64,000 nt of DNA from Prosopocoilus inquinatus (taxonomy: Eukaryota > Arthropoda > Insecta > Coleoptera > Lucanidae): NCBI GenBank assembly GCA_036172665.1, contig CM069870.1:27068001-27132000 (forward strand), read 5' to 3'. The notes under the pieces are model-generated. The model ran no database searches and was not told the DNA's origin. It saw only the letters and a list, made by a program, of their open reading frames with translations. Shown here piece by piece: positions 46,618 through 56,907 of this stretch (position 1 is the first letter of the stretch; each line of letters opens with the position of its first letter). The translations under genes were made by a program, and so were the position numbers.

Positions 46618-48048
46618 ACAATTACTGTTTAAGCGAAATTCGTTTGTTTGATTGTATAGGACGCAGAATTTTCAATTTATCCTCGTCCGTTGACCATAAG
46701 CGTTTAATAAATACCCCAAAACAAAAAAAATTACCAAAATATGGTTGAATACGTTTATTAAACTATAAATTGCACTTTGGTGTGTTGCTTGGGATATTTT
46801 TAAATTTATTTATTTTCTGGTTGAAACTTTGCAAGTCTGCACAGAACATTTGCGGGTAACAAAATCACAACCGTTCCCGAAAAAATATATTTGCAGCTGA
46901 TTTGGGTCGTAAGAAACAAATAAATTTAACAATGAAAAAAACACTTAATATTAAATAGGTTCTAAAGTTTTTTGTCGTAAATATATAGACAAGTTCTTTT
47001 GAGGTCCGAAGAATTTTGAGGGTCAGTTTCTGAGTACATAGCTAAAATAATTTCGGTTACTATTTTTTTTTTTGATTGTTAGAGTTTTCGGTACCCTACT
47101 TTTGGAACACAAATGATTAAACACAACGAGAAATAATTCTTTCATTTCTTCCAGAGTAAAACAAACCAGGTGAAAATCCATTGATTAATCAAAAAATTGC
47201 AGAAAATTTGTGACGATTGATCAGATGAATTATTAAGTAATCATAGTAAGGAACTAGCTTCTCAAAGTTTTGATGAGATATTTAAGAAATTATTCTGGGA
47301 ACCATTTGGATTTTTGATTCTTTAGTTTCCGCGAAAAGCTCTTGCTTTTGCTTAGCTTTACATTCCATGTTAATCAGCCTGTATAAACTTATCAGCAAAC
47401 ACTGCATGTTCCTTTTGAAAAGTAAATCATAAGACTTTTATGGATTTTTGATTATGTAGTGGCTACTGAAATTACTCTTTTGTCTTCAGTATTATTTCAA
47501 AGTACTTAACGATGGAGAACTTACTGCAAGATATAGTAACTAAAACAGTTACTTATGATCAATTAAGGTCTCCTAAAGTCAGGGTTACGTTAGAAAATCT
47601 AAGTTCTAAGCAGTAGACCAAAAGTGAACATTATTTTTATTTTGTTTAGCATGGTTTATGGCTTATTAATGATAAATGAGTACTAGAACTCAAAAAACTG
47701 AATACTTCTACTGCCTAAGCGAGAATTTACAAAAGTCTAAATAAATGGTTTTCAAAAGTGACATGCACGCACATAATGTCACTTAGTTGTATGTTTTGAA
47801 AACAAAATACTATTTGCCCAAAAGGGGCCAGTCTAATCCTATTTGTCTAGGAAAATAGTCCTTAAATATAACCCAGCATTAGAAAGTCATTTGCCCAGGC
47901 AAATAGTTTTTGCCTACTCATAAAAAAAAACCATTCGCCTGCGACATACATTGCTAGTCTAAAGTTGCTTCCCCCCTATTAAATTTGGAACTTAATAAGA
48001 TAGAAAGTTCAGACAAAAATCAAATCAAAGTAGATAAAAAATAACTTT
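46618..48048. other. Intergenic, no gene seen
   Basis: No recognised coding or RNA feature. Confidence 0.4.
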
Positions 48049-48625
48049 AAGATTTTAAATGGCATGGTGGCTTAAGTGATGATAATATAATTTTAAAGGA
48101 GCTTTAATGCTACATTCAATGACGCTGTCAGTTTTGACAATTTTCATTTATTTTTGATTTAATAACTAAAAAATTGTTCTTTAAGGACCAGTTGTACTAA
48201 GGAGGTTTAAACTGACATTCAACTGAACCAGGTTCAAACTAAACAAACTAGCATAGGATCTTAAGGACATAGGGCAATTAACCCATTCATAAACAAAATT
48301 TGATGCGATTTTGTTAACTTTGAACCTGGTTTAGTTGAACGTCAGTTCCCCCTTGGTACAACTGGCCCTAAATATGGAATTTTTTTTTATAAAATCACTA
48401 CTTCTAGCAGGCTTATAAATATTAAAACAAATAAAAATCTGTCGCTTTAAACCAAAAACACTAAATTGATAAAAAAAAAGTGGTGCTGCGCGCACAATGA
48501 ACTTCAAAAATTTAAATAGCATGGTGGTTTAAGTGAGATAAGTATCATTTTAAAGAAATTTTAATGCTACATTGAATGGCGCTGTCAGTTTATAACAGCC
48601 TTTATTTATTTTTGAGTTAATGACA
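48049..48625 (+). repeat. Pair of direct repeats of about 115 bp
   Basis: The two copies at 48049-48165 and 48508-48625 both run through GCATGGTGG, TTTAATGCTACATT and GCGCTGTCAGTTT or GACGCTGTCAGTTTT. About 340 bp separates them and contains the MITE at 48185-48368. A retroelement-like or tandem duplication origin is possible. Confidence 0.6.
48185..48368. mobile_element. PIF/Harbinger-type MITE
   Basis: The inverted ends are GGACCAGTTGTACTAAGG and, reversed, GGGCCAGTTGTACCAAGG, continuing into a shared TTCAACT(A/G)AACCAGGTTCAAA. TAA flanks both sides (48182-48184 and 48369-48371), the 3-bp duplication of PIF/Harbinger. Confidence 0.82.
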
Positions 48626-48774
48626 ACCTTGTTTTCGTAAATAATTTTCATAAAATCTAGTGAGCCTATAAATACTACACCTAAATCTACTTAAATCTTA
48701 TTTGGTTCCAAAACTAAAAGTGGGGGAGGAACTTTAGACTAGCACTACATACTAATAAAAGCATACGTAATCGT

Positions 48775-48965
48775 TTTCCGACAAATGTATACTGAACAGA
48801 CTGTACAACGATCCTTACCATAAATGGTACCATTTGACAGTTTCGTAGCCATTACGCTGAATGCTCTTAAGGGTGTAGTTCGGTGCGTGCAGGAGTATCA
48901 TTTAAGTTGGGCATCATAGTACGTATATCATTTACACGTTTAAATATTCGTCTCGAACATTTACC
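48775..48965 (-). repeat. Dispersed repeat, copy 2 (inverse of 22160-22345)
   Basis: Shares CCATTTGACAGTTTCGTAGCC, CTTAAGGGTGTAG and CAGGAGTATCATTTAAG with the complement of the copy at 22160. Confidence 0.6.
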
Positions 48966-49436
48966 TTAGAAGTAAACAGATGTTCAAGTGCAAAAGAATC
49001 ACTCACTGGAATCAAGATCTACAACTAGATTACACATTACGGTTCAATGCTTTCTATGAAATCATATAATTTTCTTTCTTGCACAGAACTCACTTAAAAC
49101 ATTCTCTTCTATCGTCAGTTTCTTGAAACGTCCTTTAGGCTACTCACGAAGCAGAAAATATAATTCGTTGCACATCAAACATACAGCAAAACTAATTTCT
49201 TGGTTACTTTCACCATCCATTTCTCATCGACAATTTGCGTTTTGTACACGTTGCGTCTTCCAATTTTGTTGTCTTTTACATTCATTGTTGATGACAAAGA
49301 TAACGTAGAACGATGTTCAAAACAACAAAGACTCGGAGAAACATTCTTTTATTTGAAGAATGTCTGCAGATAGACAGATACTAGATAGTATCCACGTATT
49401 TATTCACCTAATTAAATTAATAATGTTATATAAATA
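48966..49436. other. Intergenic, no gene seen
   Basis: No recognised feature. Confidence 0.4.
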
Positions 49437-51246
49437 TACAGGGTGATTCTAAGTATGTGCGAAAAATTTTAAGGACATATTCTTCGAGTACATTCCATAA
49501 AGAAAGTTCATAAGAACCTAAGTCAAAAACGGTATAATTTCAAAGGTACAGTGTTTGACAATAATAAATTAAAGAAATGTTGCGGCAGCAATGATTAAAG
49601 CTAGATTGGATAAAACATTTAAACCAGGATCAAATTTAAGCCTAATGGACGATTTTTCAATCACAAGTTAACTAAAAATCTTCAGTTTACCCCTAGTTTG
49701 CCATAGAAACAATAATTTTCTTCGTACCTGTCACCATGAAAATAAACCAAGAGTTAGGTTTACTTGTGATTGAAAAACCGAGCATAAGTGATATACTGTG
49801 CTGTACAGAGTGGACCATTTTCGATGGTTCTACAGGGTTTCTCAGCTATTCATAGGAATAGAAGAAAACCGTTTTCGTGCTATTTTTTCGAGAAAAACTC
49901 AGCGGAAATAACAAAAGTTAGTTAGCTCGATTCGTTCGGGAAAATTCGGCCGAAAACGAATTTTTCCGAAAGATTAATTTTCACAATAGTGTGTTCTTTT
50001 TACCGCAAAACTCAAAATGTTTAATACAAAACTTATAGGGACTAATTCAAACTTTCTCTGTGTGCTTACAGAGAAACAATTGATGATCGGATAAACGAGA
50101 TGTAAACTAAATTTAGATTTTTTTAAATGAAACATCCTGTATATTATTACGTTTCTCGATTCTAAATTAAATTCTATTGGGACTACATATATAATAAAGT
50201 TAATAATATAGAAGGTGTCTATAAAATGATTTATATTTCTTTTTTTTATTTTTGAATTTTAGAAATAGAAAACGTGAATAACGATCATTTTTATACTGAC
50301 ACACGTGACTCAAGACATGTTAAAAATATTTGCAGATTGTATAGCAAAAAATGGACGCTTTGAAAATGTTTTAGTTTTAGTTAACATGAAATTTTCAGTT
50401 AATTTTTAGTAAATGTCTAAATCGTTTAACTGTGTTAATGTTAAAATGCCATTTAATGTTATTTTATTTATAACCTAAACTTCGTTTATTTTTTTGGGTA
50501 TCCGACGCTCAACTGTGCTTTTGTGAATATTTACGTATTGGTAGTACTAAGTACTAAGTACTGGAATAAATTCCACAACTTCTTTTATCTTTTCCTCTTT
50601 CAAAAATCAAAAATAAAAAAAAAATAAATAGGAATTATTTTATATACACCGTCTACATTATTAGTTTTATTGTATATGTGGTCCCATTAGAATTTAATTT
50701 AGATTCGAAAAACGTAATAATATTGTTACGTTTCTAGGGTTTAAATTAATTTATTTACTTGAATAAAACACTCGGTAACAACTTAACCGTAATTTAATAA
50801 CGCTTACAATCTAATTTATTTGTAACAATTTATTTACACACTAAATCTAACTTCGACGATCGCTATTTAGAATTCGACTGACTCCTGAGTCCACCCCGGC
50901 CGATTTTATATTCTACGCTGCCTTCTCGTTTGTTCCATCGCTGGAAAAGTCTAGTTTGTTCGGTATAGGTCCCGGTGACGTGGCAACCAATGACGCATAA
51001 CGAACCAACTTCTTGGCGCCTTCAGTTTGACGTAGTGAGCTGGGTGGCGCGCCACAATATACAGGATGTTCCATTTAAAGAAACCTCATTTTAGTTTATA
51101 TCTCGTTTATCCGACCATCAATTGTTTTCTGTGACCACACAAAGAAACTTTGAATAAATCCCTTTAAGTTTTTATTAAGCATTATTTCCTAAAATCAAAA
51201 ATATAGGAGTTAAAGGGGGTAGAAATTCTTGCGTAGTCATCCTGTA
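49437..51246. repeat. Nested palindrome built from TACAGGATGTTCC-type elements
   Basis: The right part (51059-51246) is a small element with TACAGGATG ends. An inverted relative of it occupies 50000-50152, and the left portion starts at 49437 with TACAGGGTGATTC. Between the two lies a second inverted pair: GTCTATAAAATGATTTATAT near 50219 against the complement of TATTTTATATACACC near 50637, with outer arms (CTAAATTAAATTCTATTGGG against CCCATTAGAATTTAATTTAG). After removal of the solo LTR at 50724-51056 the arms are continuous. No coding region. Confidence 0.65.
50724..51056 (-). mobile_element. Solo LTR
   Basis: The 333-bp segment is bounded by ATAT on both sides (50720-50723 and 51057-51060) and has the TG...CA ends of an LTR. 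Read on the minus strand it starts TGTGGCGCGCCACC, has ATATAAAATCGGCC (TATA box) at about 50906, a later AATAAA-type signal at about 50829 and ends AAACGTAACA. It interrupts an older TACAGGATGTTCC element. It is probably a gypsy-type LTR left by recombination. Confidence 0.7.
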
Positions 51247-51500
51247 CCTTACCTGCTCACGATTCGGCTCAGAATTGCAGCATAAATTAAATAATTTTCA
51301 CACTATTTAAGTATGTAACACGCTACAGTAAAAATATTAAAAAAAAATACAATCAAATCCACAAATTCAGTTGCCATCAACATTGTTTTGAAATTAACAA
51401 GAAAAGTGTTTTGTGAAGTAATTCAGGAACAAATAAATAAATCGTAACAGTTTTTCATAGTGAGTATGCTACGCAGATGAATGGAATTTTCTTTTGAATG

Positions 51501-51800
51501 AGAAGCCTAAAACAAATAAAAAAAGGTTTTTAAAAACGAGCTAAAAGAGTAATTTATTGCCTTACTTGACGTTTCGCTGTATAATTATTTGCTTTATTAA
51601 AAGTGAATAACGGAAATATAAACAATATAGCCGACTAATTTTCTTTTTGAATCAATTTATTTATTAATTTTTTTTAATTAATTTGCTTAATCCAAAGTGA
51701 TGAAGCAAATAATTACATTTGCGAAACGTCAAGTAAGTCAATAAATTACTCTTTTATCTCGTTTTTAAAAGATTTTTTTTTATTTGTTTCATATTCTCTG
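51501..51800. mobile_element. Palindromic MITE with about 95-bp arms
   Basis: AGAGTAATTTATTGCCTTAC and TTGACGTTTCGC at the left pair with GCGAAACGTCAAG and AGTCAATAAATTACTCTTTT at the right. The outer bases also match (ACAAATAAAAAAAGG against TTTTTTTTATTTGTTTC). Confidence 0.78.
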
Positions 51801-52477
51801 TAATTTTCACGAGCAAGAACTATATAAAAATCATTTAATATCATTATTATTTTTGTATCTTTAAATGATGAGCAGTAATCTACAGGAACGTAGCTCTCAA
51901 TCCAAGTTTGCTGTGTTCGGGTTTGAAACTTTCCACCCGGTATAATTTTTTTTCGAAAAATGAAAAATAAGTAATTGGTAAATTTTAGGGTATTAACATT
52001 ACGTAATGGTACATACGAACTTTTAAAACTCAATTACTCCAAAACGGTTGAGTTTATCGAAATACAATAAGAAAATCTTTTGTGCCAAATAATCTAAAGA
52101 ATATTTCATTCAAAAATTTTTGACGGAATATGTAAAAAGTAGAAAATTATGATGGATTCATCGAGTATTTTCAAGTACTTTGCAGGTTGCTATAGTTTGT
52201 TTTTATAGTAAGAGGAGTGAGAATTAGAAAATTTGCAAGCCAACAGTTTCAGCAACAAATTTGCTTACTGATTTACAACTTAACTAAAACTGTCACATGA
52301 ATTATGAAAAACGTTAATTCTTACATTTAAATTGGAGGATGGTGTGAAACTGCTTGTTAAACGGCCAATAACATGTAGAACTTTTTGGCGGGCAAATTAA
52401 AATTACTCCTCCTAGTTAAAAAATAAACTACAGTACTGCTTTAGTCCTTTGTAACTAATTTTGTGAAATTAGACATT
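51801..52477. other. Intergenic, no gene seen
   Basis: No recognised feature. Confidence 0.4.
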
Positions 52478-54204
52478 ACCTTACCGGTAATGTTACCGTA
52501 ATATTACCAATTCCAGTTCAAGTGGGGACATCTCGCGCCGAAATTACCAATTACACTTTTAACTAGAAATGTGATACTCAATTTTCTGAAAAATTTGATA
52601 TCGGATACACATTATAATTTGTCTCTTTTTAATAACACAGTTTCCAATATTTAATATTACGTATTTCCATTAAATAAATACACTTGTGAACGAAAATTAT
52701 TTTAGGTAATGAAATGTTTATTTACTTTTTTAGCAGATATTTACGTTTTCCTCAAGTAATCAAAAATATTCCTTAACCATTTGTTTCATTGGTTTACATG
52801 CATTCTGCAAGTGTGACAAGTGTGTTCACAACTGAAGTAACAACCGGTAACCTACGGTAATAAATGAATATTACCTTACCGATAATATTGGAAATTTACC
52901 GTAAGGTAACGTGGTTATATTACCGACTCAGAACACTATTTATTAATATTTCGCCTGTTCGACGTGTTGTAACACGTGCAGTTGAAGGAACGCAAAACAG
53001 ACGTTAACACAAGAAAGCCGAACGGTAATAAAAGTCGGCCGGACTTAAAATTTTAAGTACAAAAGTGGGACTTATCTTCTTTTTGCCGGACGGATGGTAA
53101 CCCTATACCCTATCTAGTGTTGTGAGTCGGTAATATTACCACGGTACCTTACGGTAAATTTCCAATATTACCGGTAAGGTAACATTCATTTATTACCAAG
53201 GCAGAGAATTCAGGCCACTTGTTCCGCGAACGGTACAAAAATTCATTTGTTACCGTTAGTTAGCGTTTGTTACCTCTGTTGTCAACTCGAGTTGCACACT
53301 TGCAAAATATACAAGTAAACCAATGAAACAAATGACCATGAAATATTTTTAATTAGCAGTTAGGAAAAACGTAAAGGCTAAAAGAAGAAAATTAATATTT
53401 CATAACCTAAAAATATTTTCCTTCAGACATGAAATTATTTAGTGGAAATACATAATATTAAGTATTGAAAACCTTATTTTTTAATAAAAGACAAAAACGT
53501 AATCCGATATGAAATTTATCAGAAAGTTGAATAAATAATATTTGTTTACATATTAAAAGACTACTGACGGTGTTGCCTTGTGAAAAATACAACCGGCAAC
53601 AGTGTCCTAGTTAAAAATTTGGTATAAAAATTGACAAGTGTTTGAAATGAACGATAAGGTTATACAAAATGTTGCGCAAGCATGGCCGCCTTGCATGGGG
53701 GACTTACTAGGTAGCAGATCCGCTTCAATTTGTCTGTCCTACTGCAATGTCAGGTCAAAAAGCGATCATAAGATGTCGCTGTTTTATCTGTTGATCAGGT
53801 TATACGTTCGGAACAAATCCCTGGTTCCAAATTTAATAATTATGATAAATTCATGTTTTTTACCTTATCGTCCGCAAGCAATTTTATAACAGAAAAACTG
53901 TAATTAATTGAGACGGCTAGTTAAAATGAATATAAATGTAAATAATCTAATAGTAAAATTGAATTGCCAAATTACTTTGACATGAAACTTCAAATACTTT
54001 GTCCACTTAGTATTTTGATAATGTTCTGTAGCGGACTTATGTTTCATACCAACATAATGCAACAGGTGGTGGTTTTTTAATTTATCAACAACGTATATCA
54101 CCTTTTTAGTTAAAGCGCAATTGGTAATTTCGGCGCGAGTTGTCGCTACTTGAGCTGTAATCGGTACGGTAACATTACCGGTAAAGTAACATTAGGGAGT
54201 TTTA
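52478..54204. repeat. Large inverted repeat (GGTAAC-rich foldback), right arm interrupted
   Basis: The left arm 52478-52937 and the right arm 53109-54204 are inverse copies around a 170-bp spacer. Shared landmarks are GAGTCGGTAATAT, CGGTAAATTTCCAATATTA, CCAATGAAACAAATG, CTCGCGCCGAAATTACCAAT and the outer TTACCGGTAATGTTACC. The right arm contains an inserted element at 53534-54097, and shorter private sequence near 53205-53270. No coding region. Confidence 0.75.
53534..54097 (-). mobile_element. Element E, copy 1, carrying a foldback insertion
   Basis: It is homologous in reverse to 55808-56570. The ends resemble GTTSATAAATTAAAAAACC. Internally a short FBX element at 53663-53792 is flanked by GATAAGGTTA and GATCAGGTTA. 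The same insertion site is used in copy 2, so E amplified after it acquired the foldback. Confidence 0.65.
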
Positions 54205-54571
54205 GCAACTTTCCGGTAAGAATTACGGTAAACGTCAAAATCACCCGATTTAATATGGTTTACAAAATAGCGTGGAATAGGAATAGACCTTTAGCCATAC
54301 CGCTTATCTTTTTATGTGGTACTTAACCTCACTTATTATTATTTTTCTGTGACTGAGTGTCTTGACATACTGGTATTTCTTATTCGGTCTTGTAAGAGTA
54401 ACAAGTAGGTTTTACTTTTACTCATACTATTTCATTTCTTTAAACGTTTTTAACTTAAGTTTTGGGTTGTCACGTTGTGAACAAACACACAGCGCTACCA
54501 ACCGCGTTCCATCGTGGTATCCAATATAAAATGTACAAATATTCCTAAATTTATTAAACGCTAAAGCAAAC

Positions 54572-55564
54572 ATATAAAATAGCGACATCTTACTATCGCT
54601 TTTTGACCTAACATTGCAGTAGGATAGACAAACTGAAGCGGGATTTACTCCTAATGAGTCCCCCATGCAAGGCGGCCATGCTTGCTGTCAAAGCATAATG
54701 AAAGATTTTAGAAAAATTTTGTGCAAATCGTTTTTGATTGCAGTGAGAACCTCGAGCAGCCTCTGGACAGCTGTTTCAGCCCTGCTTGGGGCTTCTTCAG
54801 CAGAAACGTAGCTCGACATTCCCACTGCAGACCAAAAACGACTTGCCCAATTTATTCGCAATTGCGATGTAAGAGTGATGAACATATAAAATAGCGACAT
54901 CTTACTATCGCTTTTTGACCTAACATTGCAGTAGGATAGACAAACTGAAGCGGGATTTGCTCCTAATGAGTCCCCCATGCAAGGCGGCCATGCTTGCTGT
55001 CAAAGCATAATGAAAGATTTTAGAAAAATTTTGTGCAAATCGTTTTTGATTGCAGTGAGAACCTCGAGCAGCCTCTGGACAGCTGTTTCAGCCCTGCTTG
55101 GGGCTTCTTCAGCAGAAACGTAGCTCGACATTCCCACTGCAGACCAAAAACGACTTGCCCAATTTATTCGCAATTGCGATGTAACAGCTGTCCAGAGGCT
55201 GCTCGAGGTTCTCACTGCAATCAAAAACGATTTGCACAAAATTTTTCTAAAATCTTTCATTATGCTTTGACAGCAAGCATGGCCGCCTTGCATGGGGGAC
55301 TCATTAGGAGCAAATCCCGCTTCAGTTTGTCTATCCTACTGCAATGTTAGGTCAAAAAGCGATAGTAAGATGTCGCTATTTTATATGTTCATCACTCTTA
55401 CATCGCAATTGCGAATAAATTGGGCAAGTCGTTTTTGATCTGCAGTGGGAATGTCGAGCTACGTTTCTGCTGAAGAAGCCCCAAGCAGGGCTGAAACAGC
55501 TGTCCAGAGGCTGCTCGAGGTTCTCACTGCAATCAAAAACGATTTGCACAAAATTTTTCTAAGG
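54572..55564. mobile_element. FBX foldback element, 993 bp, with 10-bp target duplication
   Basis: It is bounded by TAAAGCAAAC at 54562-54571 and 55565-55574. The left end is ATATAAAATAGCGACATC and the right end GATTTGCACAAAATTTTTCT. Inside, two direct copies of the full module (54572 and 54884) are followed by inverted ones (CAGCTGTCCAGAGGCTGCTC at 55184 and again at 55496). Open frames of about 100 codons in several orientations come from the repeat and are not genes. Confidence 0.82.
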
Positions 55565-56105
55565 TAAAGCAAACGTTAGACATTTGAATAGCGTAACCCG
55601 GTTTCTAAATATCGTTGCGTGCATGCGCACTAGCTGATCATCTGATGTTTAGCGTTACCGTATTTATTTCTGATTGTTGCTAAAACTATATTAAAAATAA
55701 ATTACCGGTAATTTAACAACACCAACCCTATCTATTCACTTATAGCGTTTTCTGATGACTGCACTAGTGTGCACTGAGTGTATCTCCATCTCATTTTATT
55801 ACATAAACGTGGTTCATAAATTAAAAAACCACCTGTTGCATTATGTTGGTATAAAACATAAGCCCCCTATAGAACATTATCAAAATACTAAGTTGGCAAA
55901 GTATTTGAAGTTTCATGTCAAAGTAATTTGTCAATTCAATTTTACCATTGGATTATTTACATTTATATTCACTTTAACGAGCCGTTTCAATTAATTACAG
56001 TTTGTCTGTTATAAAATTGCTTGCGGACGAAAAGGTAAAAATCATGAATTTATCATAATTATTAAATTTAGATCCAGGGATTTGTTCCGAACGTATAACC
56101 TTATC

Positions 56106-56450
56106 AGATAAAACAGCGACGTCTTATGCTCGCTTTTTGACCAGGGGCCCTATTCTCAAATCACTCAACTAAAGTCGTATGCGAGAATGACGTCAATTTG
56201 ACGTAGATTTTCCTAGAAAACTTTACAGATCGTCTGAGAATTGCGTCATTTTGACGTCATTTTCGCATACGACTTTAGTCGAATGACTTGAGAATAAGGC
56301 CCCAGACATTGCAGTAGGATAGACAAATTGAAGCGGGAATGTCGAGCTACGTCTCAGCTGACAAAGCCCCAAGCAAGGCTGAAACAACTGTACAGAGGCT
56401 GCTCGAGGTTTTCACTGCAATCAGAAACGATTTGCAACAAATTTTTTTTA
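56106..56450 (+). mobile_element. FBX foldback element inside element E
   Basis: Flanked by TAACCTTATC at 56096-56105 and 56451-56460 (the match extends two bases further left), a 10-bp or longer duplication. Left end AGATAAAACAGCGACGTC, right end GATTTGCAACAAATTTT. It is interrupted by the palindromic MITE at 56144-56303. Confidence 0.8.
56144..56303. mobile_element. Palindromic MITE inside the foldback element
   Basis: GGGGCCCTATTCTCAA and CTAAAGTCGTATGCGA at the left pair with TCGCATACGACTTTAG and TTGAGAATAAGGCCCC at the right. It splits the foldback motif GACC...GACATTGCAG. Confidence 0.82.
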
Positions 56451-56907
56451 TAACCTTATCGTTCATTTCAAACATTTGTCAATTTTGTTACCAAATTTTT
56501 AACTAGGACTCTGTTGCCCGTATTTTTCACAAGGCAACACCGTCAGTGGTTTTTTAATATGTGAACAAATTATAAAGCTGAACCGAGATGGAAATACACT
56601 CAGTGCACACTAGTGCAGCCAATGAAAATGCTATTACATTACACTGATTGCATTAAGGTTACCTTTGTCTCTTTTTATTACATGATGTTAAAACAAGATG
56701 CAAGTACTCTTAGTGCAGCCAGTGCAATTTAATAGAAATCAAATTAAATTAAATCAAAAATGTTGTTAGTGACATCTTTAAGTTTTTTATAAAACTAAAT
56801 GCTGAAATTATCGACCGAGTCGCAGGCCATCTGCCAAATGTCAAATTGGATGTCTGAGTTGAGTGAATTACGTTAAGTCGAAGTCAGCTGGAATTTAAGA
56901 TATTTAA

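Larger units (their letters stand above)
55808..56570 (+). mobile_element. Element E, copy 2
   Basis: Begins CGTGGTTCATAAATTAAAAA and ends TTTTTTAATATGTGAAC(AAATTAT). Homologous to copy 1 at 53534-54097 in reverse. It contains an FBX element and, inside that, another MITE. The superfamily is not clear; no transposase is encoded. Confidence 0.65.
55745..56631. mobile_element. 119-bp-type MITE split by element E
   Basis: The left half is 55745-55807 and the right half is 56571-56631, matching the intact copy at 28383-28501. TA flanks both outer ends. The interruption falls in TTATTACATAAA, at the centre of the MITE. Confidence 0.8.

Noticed and set aside
54427..55350. Open frames of 80-105 codons that recur in many foldback copies (CLSYCNVRSKSD, AVQRLLEVLTAIKND)
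   Set aside because: The same DNA gives different proteins in different frames and on both strands, without a fixed start or end. They follow from repeat homology and not from selection on a protein.
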